Virus record (IMG/VR): IMGVR_UViG_3300043774_001054
Span: 1 to 64,000 of that record
Source of the DNA: a virus
DNA: 64,000 nucleotides
Reading direction: 5' to 3' (one strand)
Translations under genes and position numbers: made by a program
Notes under the pieces: generated by a model
The model's input: the letters and a program-made list of their open reading frames with translations, nothing else
Told to the model about the DNA's origin: nothing
Databases searched by the model: none
Shown here: positions 58,851-64,000 of the stretch, one piece after another
How the letters are laid out: the number at the start of each line of letters is the position of its first letter
Numbering within the stretch: the stretch's first letter is position 1

Positions 58851-59175
58851 TTTTTATTGAGTACAACTGAACAGCTGATTTTATCGCGAGTGCAGCCGCG
58901 CACGGAAACTGTTCGCCTTTCTTAAAAGAAAGTTTGTTAAGTTTAAATGGTTTTAGAACTATATCTCCGTTCCAATACGTAGGTTCGACGGAGATGTAAC
59001 CCAGCTCACAAAGCCTATTGCGCAACTTTGTAAATTCTGGATGATCCTTGCACGCATACGAATCTCCTTTTAAAATAATTTTGCCAACAAGATCGCTCAG
59101 AACCAGGTACTTCTCATCGGGTACCGAACTCAGGTATTCTTTCTTGAGTCTAAATTGTTTAATTGGTTTCTTCAT
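58834..59175 (-). CDS. Unknown early protein
   Basis: 113 residues. LVLSDLVGKIILKGDSYACK, LRNRLCELGYISVEPTYWNG, LSFKKGEQFPCAAALAIKSA. Mixed alpha/beta with no family recognised. It overlaps both neighbours (17 bases each side). A possible Shine-Dalgarno GGAG lies about 12 bases upstream. Confidence 0.5.
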   Translation of the reverse strand: MKKPIKQFRLKKEYLSSVPDEKYLVLSDLVGKIILKGDSYACKDHPEFTKLRNRLCELGYISVEPTYWNGDIVLKPFKLNKLSFKKGEQFPCAAALAIKSAVQLYSIKNENCN

Positions 59176-59761
59176 TTTTAGGAATCTCCGAGTAAGGAAT
59201 ATAGTTTTGCGTCGTTACATTGGTCTTTGCGAATTGTTTGTTCAGCGTCTTTAACCATCCACCAGACGAATGCAGTTCACCAAGTTGACCCGTCGCTTCA
59301 CAAGTTCTACCAGAAGCAGTTTCAGCAAAGTGAATGATACCCTCAATGTAATTATAAAACCGTTCATTAGCCTTTTCGATAGCAGGATACTTTTCAGTTT
59401 CTACTAGAGAGGTATTTTTTTCGTCAAGCTCAAACCTGTAATAAAACCGAAGTGTGCCGAACTTCTCTTTAACTTGCGTTGCGATCACTTGAGGTGGCCC
59501 TACTTTAAAGTAGTAGATAGCTTCTCCGTCCTTCTTGTTAATATACGGTGTGATACCAAGACGCTCACCATCTTCTTTATCCACCGGTACGCTGGTAGTA
59601 TAAGTGTGGGTAAGAGCTTCGCAAAGAATATCAATAAGATCGTACCAACCATCACCTACCTCAAGACCCCAGAACATACAGCTCTCGGTCTTTGGCTTGG
59701 TACGGTCGCCGAAAATCTTTGGATACTTCTCAAATAGTTTTTGTTCTAGTTCTGTTTTCAT
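59159..59761 (-). CDS. Conserved phage protein (GDGWYDLI family)
   Basis: 200 residues. CMFWGLEVGDGWYDLIDILC at about 28-47, VKEKFGTLRFYYRF near 118, ERFYNYIEGIIHFAETASGR, and CEATGQLGELHSSGGWLKTL are typical of proteins found in many phages, often with two Cys pairs (here only part of them is kept). Function unknown. It overlaps the membrane-protein gene upstream by 4 bases. Confidence 0.75.
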   Translation of the reverse strand: MKTELEQKLFEKYPKIFGDRTKPKTESCMFWGLEVGDGWYDLIDILCEALTHTYTTSVPVDKEDGERLGITPYINKKDGEAIYYFKVGPPQVIATQVKEKFGTLRFYYRFELDEKNTSLVETEKYPAIEKANERFYNYIEGIIHFAETASGRTCEATGQLGELHSSGGWLKTLNKQFAKTNVTTQNYIPYSEIPKNEETN

Positions 59762-59958
59762 TCGAATAATGTGGTGGCATTTAAAAATTTAGCAAGAGGT
59801 TTAATCCAAAATGGAAGAGCCAGTATAAAAAGCCAGATCATTTGAATAACGATAATATCTGTAAACCTATAGATGAATCCGTTATAGAGACCTACACAAA
59901 GGTACACGAACGTAACCCAAACGGCGTAATGGACTAAAGAGCGTTGAAATAGTTTCAT
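59758..59958 (-). CDS. Small two-helix membrane protein
   Basis: 66 residues with two membrane helices (about 9-30, HYAVWVTFVYLCVGLYNGFI, and about 34-52, IIVIQMIWLFILALPFWI) and a short basic start. No family recognised. Together with the next gene it forms a pair of small membrane proteins, possibly for early envelope changes or superinfection exclusion (inference). Confidence 0.55.
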   Translation of the reverse strand: MKLFQRSLVHYAVWVTFVYLCVGLYNGFIYRFTDIIVIQMIWLFILALPFWIKPLAKFLNATTLFE

Positions 59959-59962
59959 AAAA

Positions 59963-60163
59963 TTATTCTTTTGTCATCCAGCGATAAAATGGAGTTAGGA
60001 CTACCTTTAAAAATATGAAGCCCCATGGAATAGGACCACAAATGATAAAGAATACGAGTCTCTGAGGAAACCGATTTACCGAATCGTGTAGAACGATAAA
60101 TGCCAGAGTTCCAAGCCCCAACCAATACATAAGTACCGCATTAATAAATTCAGGCATTGTCAT
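59963..60163 (-). CDS. Small two-helix membrane protein
   Basis: 66 residues from ATG 60163 (frames starting earlier run into the upstream gene). Helices about 5-27 (INAVLMYWLGLGTLAFIVLH) and 36-57 (RLVFFIICGPIPWGFIFLKV). Ends FYRWMTKE. Function unknown; similar plan to its downstream neighbour, but no clear sequence match. Confidence 0.55.
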   Translation of the reverse strand: MTMPEFINAVLMYWLGLGTLAFIVLHDSVNRFPQRLVFFIICGPIPWGFIFLKVVLTPFYRWMTKE

Positions 60164-60167
60164 AAAG

Positions 60168-60380
60168 TTATTCTTCGACCTGATGAAGAGCATTTCCTGC
60201 TTCGGTGCGAATAGCTTGGGCAAGTTCTTCTACCGTTTTAAAACGATCGGTACCGTGCTTCAATATATTGCGACACACGGAATCAATTTCATACAATGAC
60301 GCCCAAGCTTGATTGCAATGAACGGCTCGCATATGTTCGTAATTATCATCGGGTAGGTTAAATTCCAGTATTGCTTTCAT
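60168..60380 (-). CDS. Small conserved phage protein
   Basis: 70 residues. MKAILEFNLPDDNYEHMRAV, LYEIDSVCRNILKHG and a closing EELAQAIRTEAGNAL are the pattern of very common small phage proteins (MKAxLEFNLPDD). Function unknown. It lies between the two-helix membrane protein and a lysine-rich gene. Confidence 0.7.
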   Translation of the reverse strand: MKAILEFNLPDDNYEHMRAVHCNQAWASLYEIDSVCRNILKHGTDRFKTVEELAQAIRTEAGNALHQVEE

Positions 60381-60384
60381 AAAG

Positions 60385-60651
60385 TTATTCCAGTTCGATC
60401 ATCCAATGTGAATTGTTGTAAATGTAGTCCCATACGATGGTATCTTCTGGTTCTTTACCCGAGAATCCCATGGACTCAATGAAACCATCAACAAGTTTAT
60501 CTTGCTCCGCGTGATGAGCAGCAATTACCTTGCGGATCTTTGCGATTTCCTTCTGCTGCTTTTTAGTGAATTTGACTTTTAGTTTATGGTCCATTGCTGA
60601 AACGGAATACATTTGGTCGATTGCTTTTTGCTGGTTTTTAGTGGTTTTCAT
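60385..60651 (-). CDS. Lysine-rich small early protein
   Basis: 88 residues. A basic first half (LKVKFTKKQQKEIAKIRKVI) with a Gln/Lys-rich start, then an acidic end. Possibly binds nucleic acid, not recognised. First gene after an early-type promoter whose -10 ends 6 bases before the ATG, so the message starts at or very near the codon. Confidence 0.5.
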   Translation of the reverse strand: MKTTKNQQKAIDQMYSVSAMDHKLKVKFTKKQQKEIAKIRKVIAAHHAEQDKLVDGFIESMGFSGKEPEDTIVWDYIYNNSHWMIELE

Positions 60652-60657
60652 AATACA

Positions 60658-60686
60658 ATCATATACTGAAAGTGCTGAAAGTAAAC
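60658..60686 (-). promoter_or_regulatory. Early-type promoter with near-leaderless start
   Basis: Minus strand GTTTAC at 60686-60681 followed by TTTC, and TATGAT at 60663-60658, spacer 17. It closely resembles the T4 early promoter. The -10 ends 6 bases before ATG 60651. Confidence 0.8.
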
Positions 60687-60693
60687 AACAAAG

Positions 60694-61059
60694 TTACTTC
60701 TTGGAGTTTTCAATGTATTGAATGATGTTTTGCTTACCAATAATGTTCATCGAATGAACCTCATAGTCGGGAAACTCAACGCCTTTTTCATGGCAGTAGT
60801 TCACTAGCCATTTAGCGCAGTCGTATCCAGTTTTCTCCTTATAGGAGTCATACGTCGGTTCGGTACCAGCAATGCCAGCGGCATAGTGTTCCTGTCCCAG
60901 GTCGTGATCAAAGGTCACGAATGAAGGTATACCAAGCCGTTCAATACATTCAACGAATTTTTTATAGCTTCGCACCGTGGTATAAGGTCCCAGGGGTAAT
61001 TGTACCCATTTTACCTGAGAGGGAAGGCGTTCGTCATCCAGAAATAGTTTGTAGCTCAT
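60694..61059 (-). CDS. Cyclic-phosphate processing receiver-like (cpRD) protein
   Basis: 121 residues from ATG 61059 (MSYKLFLDDERLP); the frame to 61092 overlaps the upstream gene. It keeps KLFLDDERLPS, TVRSYKKFVECI, SFVTFDHDLGQE, TGYDCAKWLVNYC and YEVHSMNIIGKQNI. The acidic DDE, DHDL and HS residues fit the cpRD family of receiver-fold proteins, proposed (not proven) to act on cyclic phosphate ends or cyclic nucleotides. It is 4 bases after a metallophosphoesterase gene, so the pair may process phosphate esters of RNA or signal nucleotides. Confidence 0.78.
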   Translation of the reverse strand: MSYKLFLDDERLPSQVKWVQLPLGPYTTVRSYKKFVECIERLGIPSFVTFDHDLGQEHYAAGIAGTEPTYDSYKEKTGYDCAKWLVNYCHEKGVEFPDYEVHSMNIIGKQNIIQYIENSKK

Positions 61060-61063
61060 ATAG

Positions 61064-61615
61064 TTATGTTGTGTGTGGACCGTGATGGTCAACGGGCTTA
61101 TAAGTTTTAGTCTTCATCTTATCCCGAAGCTGCTCCATAGATACTGGAAAGTAGTTCCAGCAATCTACACCAACATCACAGCTAAGAGTGGTAGGATCAT
61201 CCGGAAGAGTGCCGTGCGAGTGTCCGTAAAGTTGCCAGTGCCCTTTGTGGCTGCCGTTCCATACCTTCATGGCATAGTGACAGAGAATGATTTCTTGTTT
61301 GTCAACTGTTACTTCTCGAAGATGTGGTATATCAAACTCCCATCCAGAATCTAGGTAGCTCCGCATGAGCCGTTTATCATGGTTGCCCAAGCAGAATTGA
61401 ATTTTACCATTTAAACGCCGGAGATAGGGAGCGGCAGGACCGCCACCCACCGCAAAATCACCGAGATGGTACACGGTATCTTCTGGACGAACAATAGCGT
61501 TCCAATTATGAATGAGTGTATTGTCCATCTCTTCTACCGAGGCAAAAGGACGTTTACAGTATTTAATGATGTTTGCGTGCCCAAAATGGGTATCGCTTGT
61601 GAAGAATGTGTTCAT
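61064..61615 (-). CDS. Calcineurin-like metallophosphoesterase
   Basis: 183 residues. The metal-binding set is complete: FFTSDTHFGHANI (Asp8, His10), VYHLGDFAVGG, LGNHDKRLM, ILCHYAMKVW and YGHSHGTLPD. Members cut phosphodiesters of nucleic acids, cyclic nucleotides or nucleotides; the target is unknown. With an adenylate cyclase in the same genome, a cAMP role is conceivable but unsupported. It is 2 bases before the upstream gene's stop and followed by cpRD. Confidence 0.88.
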   Translation of the reverse strand: MNTFFTSDTHFGHANIIKYCKRPFASVEEMDNTLIHNWNAIVRPEDTVYHLGDFAVGGGPAAPYLRRLNGKIQFCLGNHDKRLMRSYLDSGWEFDIPHLREVTVDKQEIILCHYAMKVWNGSHKGHWQLYGHSHGTLPDDPTTLSCDVGVDCWNYFPVSMEQLRDKMKTKTYKPVDHHGPHTT

Positions 61616-61617
61616 AG

Positions 61618-62178
61618 TTAAAATACAATTCGGCGAGCCTCAGCAAGAATCTCATTGAGTCTCTTACCGTCCATTGCTCGACAGCTGCTGATTTTGTTGG
61701 GACGAAACTCGTTTCCAGAATCGCTTTCCTCGGTGATTTCCATTAGGGTAATGAACTCTTTCCAGAGACGCTCCGTTATCTGGGCGCATTGTTCGGCTAT
61801 GTCGGCACAAGCCGATTTATCTGCAGCAAACCGTGCCCAAGTTAAAGCTGAGGATTGCATATGTTTTAGATCAGCCTCGGCACGTTCGGCGCGGGCTACC
61901 TGTAAGCTGATGTGCTTTCCTGCGTCCCGGTAGTCGTCTTTATACCGCTCCACCTCGGCGCGAAGGCGGGAATTTTCTTCAAGCACAAACCTTAGCCTTT
62001 CGGCTCCCGTTGCATTTACGCTAAGTAGCTCCTCGCACTCCGCTTTCGCGGCGGTGAGTTCGCGTTCAAGCGTGCGACATAGAGCGGTATGCGCTTGGTC
62101 CTGCCTGTTGCCCCACTCGCATCCATTGAGCATGGCATCCGTGCGTGGCGTGTCGGTGGGTTGGTCGGGTGGGTTCAT
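61618..62178 (-). CDS. Coiled-coil protein of GC-rich island, copy with TPRTDA motif
   Basis: 186 residues, starts MNPPDQPTDTPRTDAML. The TPRTDA motif followed by an Arg/Glu/Ala coiled coil (LCRTLERELTAAKAECEELL, LRAEVERYKDDYRDAG) is common in phages and prophages. The DNA is visibly richer in G and C than flanking genes. Strong Shine-Dalgarno GGAGGAAAT. Function unknown. It overlaps the upstream gene by 4 bases. Confidence 0.6.
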   Translation of the reverse strand: MNPPDQPTDTPRTDAMLNGCEWGNRQDQAHTALCRTLERELTAAKAECEELLSVNATGAERLRFVLEENSRLRAEVERYKDDYRDAGKHISLQVARAERAEADLKHMQSSALTWARFAADKSACADIAEQCAQITERLWKEFITLMEITEESDSGNEFRPNKISSCRAMDGKRLNEILAEARRIVF

Positions 62179-62561
62179 TTGATTTCCTCCGTCGCGGCAA
62201 GGGCGGCAAGAAACGCCTGCTCATGTTTTGCGAAAACCGCTACCGAGTCGGGCGAGAGCTTGTCTCCCCAAACCATTTGCCAAGATCGCGCGATCATAAG
62301 GGATTCGACGCCGTGCTCCCTTAGCACGCGCACCCGCTCGCGCTCGGCGGTGAGGGCGGCAAGCGCGGCAGTCCCTTCGTCATGGTAAAGCGTCTCGCTC
62401 GCCTTGGTGTAGTTGAGTTCACTGCGTAGTTGAGCCACCGCCCACGCCTCGGAGTCGGCGATGAGTTGGGCGGCTGCGGTCAGGTCGCGGTTGTGAACCA
62501 TGCGGAAAACATCGGCGGCAAGTTGCTTGTGTGTCTCGCTCGGTTGATCGGGTGGGTTCAT
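62175..62561 (-). CDS. Helical protein of GC-rich island sharing N-terminus with next gene
   Basis: 128 residues from ATG 62561. It starts MNPPDQPSETHKQL, sharing its first seven residues with the downstream gene. Ala/Arg/Glu-rich helices (ALTAERERVRVLREHGVESL). The longer frame to 62648 overlaps the upstream gene and is not used. High-GC codons differ from neighbours. Function unknown. Confidence 0.55.
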   Translation of the reverse strand: MNPPDQPSETHKQLAADVFRMVHNRDLTAAAQLIADSEAWAVAQLRSELNYTKASETLYHDEGTAALAALTAERERVRVLREHGVESLMIARSWQMVWGDKLSPDSVAVFAKHEQAFLAALAATEEIK

Positions 62562-62562
62562 A

Positions 62563-62748
62563 TTAGTTTGGATTGGTTTTAGAGTATTCCTTGGCCAACT
62601 CATTGGCTCTAGCCAATTCTCTTTCAAGAAATTCTTCAAAGAGGCCATGGTTCGTAATTTCTACGCCTGGTATTGAAAAGCGATACTTGAAAGATTTGAT
62701 AGTGCCTTCAAGCACGCCGCATTTGTAAGCCAGATCGATGTTATTCAT
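62563..62748 (-). CDS. Small unknown early protein
   Basis: 61 residues (MNNIDLAYKCGVLEGTIKSF and a helical FEEFLERELARANELAKEYS). No family recognised. It starts 9 bases after a -10 box in a promoter cassette identical over 34 bases to that of the 47804-48016 gene. Confidence 0.5.
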   Translation of the reverse strand: MNNIDLAYKCGVLEGTIKSFKYRFSIPGVEITNHGLFEEFLERELARANELAKEYSKTNPN

Positions 62749-62757
62749 TATGATACA

Positions 62758-62786
62758 ATCCTACAACATTCCATCAAAAAGTAAAC
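62758..62786 (-). promoter_or_regulatory. Early-type promoter with near-leaderless start
   Basis: Minus strand GTTTAC at 62786-62781 and TAGGAT at 62763-62758, spacer 17, ATG 9 bases later. The upstream block ATCAATCACTTAGACC is at about 62813-62798. Confidence 0.78.
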
Positions 62787-62822
62787 CACAAAGATGTGGT
62801 CTAAGTGATTGATAGTCAACAC

Positions 62823-63914
62823 TCACTCATAATTTCTGATAGAAGTGACGTATGGAAACCGTGGAATACCGTATGGGCTGAGGTGGAAGAACTGGCACGT
62901 GGCTTTCTCACCGATGTATCGATCCTTGTTCTGGAATAGATCGGCAAGGAATTCGTGAGAACCCTTGATGTTGGAATTGAAGTTCTCACCCTTATCATTT
63001 TTGAGTACCATGAATCCAGCCATGCCCGTGCGGTTACCCGTACCCTCACCGATTTCAAGGATTTCATATTCGGCGTCCTGGAATTCTTTGCGCTTCAGCA
63101 GAGTCTTTGACCGTTTGCGTTCATAGAGACCATCCGTGCGAACCATCTGACCCTCATAACCGTCGCTCATATAGCTTTCATATTCGGTATCAAGGTCCTT
63201 TTTGTCGAAGGCGACCGAAGTTTCCACGAGGACAATGGTATCGTCTTCCGGAAGGTTTCCGCAAAGCCACTTACGACGGTCGCTAAATGTCTTATCGGTA
63301 TCAATGACATCATAGACCCAATACTGAATCACATTGGCAGATTCATCTAGATCAGCCTGAGTCGGCTTGGTCTTACGGACCAGCGATACAATCTTATTGA
63401 AATCATTATTTAACTTGTCGCAGTAAAGCTCACCGTCCAAAACGGCATCGGGAAACTCTTGAAAGAAGGACTCCAGAGCCTTAAGGACATGCGGAGCCGA
63501 TTTAAAAATCTTGCCCTGACGACTAAACATCGTCGTAGAAGTGCAGAGGCAACGAATGCCATCTAGCTTGGGCTGTGAAAAGACGGGGTATTTAAGGTCG
63601 TCTTCACGGTCCTCAAACTTCTGCGCCAGCATACAGTCGATCATCGTGGGCTTGTCGATGTTTTTAATGTCGAGATGGTAACCTGTTTCCTCACGTTTAC
63701 GGAAGATTGCATCGGCCTCAAAGCGCGCCTGCATTTCCGCATTACGTTCATTTGCGCGGCCGACATTGGTGGGCTGGGCATAGTACCATTCGGTCGTGGT
63801 TTTCTTACCATCGACCTGACCATAGATGGTGCGGTAACGACCGCCGTCAATTTCGATGGTCCAGGTCTGCGTGGCACCCGTAGAAGTGCGTGAATAAAGT
63901 GTTGGAAGTTTCAT
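62823..63914 (-). CDS. ATP-dependent DNA ligase with N-terminal WGR-like domain
   Basis: 363 residues from ATG 63914; the frame to 63992 runs through the end of the upstream gene and is rejected. Residues 1-80 look like a WGR domain (TLYSRTSTGATQTWTIEI, NVGRANERNAEMQARFEADA). The nucleotidyltransferase core begins near 95: motif I QPKLDGIR with Lys116 as the adenylation site, motif III DGELYC, motif IV YEGQMVR, motif V LLKRK, then an OB-fold. It seals nicks during phage replication. WGR-linked ligases occur in large phages and giant viruses. Confidence 0.9.
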   Translation of the reverse strand: MKLPTLYSRTSTGATQTWTIEIDGGRYRTIYGQVDGKKTTTEWYYAQPTNVGRANERNAEMQARFEADAIFRKREETGYHLDIKNIDKPTMIDCMLAQKFEDREDDLKYPVFSQPKLDGIRCLCTSTTMFSRQGKIFKSAPHVLKALESFFQEFPDAVLDGELYCDKLNNDFNKIVSLVRKTKPTQADLDESANVIQYWVYDVIDTDKTFSDRRKWLCGNLPEDDTIVLVETSVAFDKKDLDTEYESYMSDGYEGQMVRTDGLYERKRSKTLLKRKEFQDAEYEILEIGEGTGNRTGMAGFMVLKNDKGENFNSNIKGSHEFLADLFQNKDRYIGEKATCQFFHLSPYGIPRFPYVTSIRNYE

Positions 63915-63921
63915 GTTAAAA

Positions 63922-64000
63922 TTAAGCCGCGTAGGCATTCTGCAATTTATAGGGCGACTTGGTTGGCTCCTTGACGGAACCATACCACTCAACTTGCTGT
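63922..64000 (-). CDS. C-terminal end of an unidentified gene (5' part outside window)
   Basis: 26 codons are visible before the TAA at 63922-63924: QQVEWYGSVKEPTKSPYKLQ and NAYAA. The reading frame continues past the window. It ends 7 bases before the ligase ATG, so it is the upstream gene of the same transcript. Too short to identify. Confidence 0.5.
   Translation of the reverse strand, partial: QQVEWYGSVKEPTKSPYKLQNAYAA

Noticed and set aside
63914-63992. DNA ligase start at 63992
   Set aside because: The extension crosses the end of an upstream gene in another frame, and the WGR-like domain begins right after ATG 63914.

Overview
The window is part of a lytic T4-like myovirus genome, probably from an aquatic Gram-negative host. 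Directly recognisable T4-type genes include baseplate wedge genes 53, 25, 6 and 8, hub gene 5, tube cap 48, head-completion nuclease gene 4, chaperones 26 and 51, a tape measure, ssDNA-binding gp32, helicase loader gp59 and late co-activator gp33. TATAAATA late promoters, a DUF4815 structural protein and curli-export homologues point to the marine cyanophage/pelagiphage side of the T4 group rather than to enterobacterial T4. The host is not identifiable. GT25-type sugar transfer, CsgG-type outer-membrane export and lipoprotein signals imply a Gram-negative envelope.

Layout. Positions 1-25.4 kb (minus strand) hold the adhesion module: two giant collagen-like fibres made of Gly-X-Gln triplets, one of them with a C1q-like domain and an S74 chaperone; an inserted three-gene sugar cassette (GT25-GT2 fusion, methyltransferase-TPR, GH130-like propeller); several small fibre or structural proteins; a glycine-rich adhesin; a second S74 fibre; and a 1,898-residue DUF4815 protein. 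Positions 25.4-37.3 kb (minus) are the baseplate operon. Positions 37.35-42.07 kb (plus) carry gene 4, a conserved T4-like protein, a tube-like protein, the 26/51 pair and the tape measure. Positions 42.1-47.7 kb (minus) carry gp32, gp59, gp33, unknown genes, two paralogous repeat proteins and a secreted transglycosylase.

Positions 48.1-54.2 kb (minus) form the most unusual part, a tight eight-gene operon: a T4-like small protein, two paralogous one-helix membrane proteins, CsgF, CsgG, a curlin-like secreted protein, a FecR-domain protein and a CHASE2 adenylate cyclase with all catalytic residues. CsgG/CsgF alone have precedent in marine T4-like phages; the combination with a substrate-like protein, FecR and a cyclase looks like a complete envelope-export and signalling unit. 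Positions 54.4-56.2 kb hold a beta-helix protein, a small protein and a long lipoprotein with C-terminal membrane helices. Positions 56.2-62.7 kb are a dense run of small early-type genes plus a cpRD-like protein and a metallophosphoesterase. An ATP-dependent DNA ligase and the tail end of another gene close the window.

Regulation. Early-type promoters share GTTTAC or ATTTAC, usually 17 bp from a TATGAT-like box. Late promoters are TATAAATA. In many operon-leading genes both kinds lie so close to the start codon that the transcript would have almost no 5' leader, while internal genes often carry normal Shine-Dalgarno sequences. A TTTTTTC slippery site joins genes 26 and 51. No tRNA, CRISPR array or insertion sequence was seen, and no gap longer than 300 bases lacks a gene.
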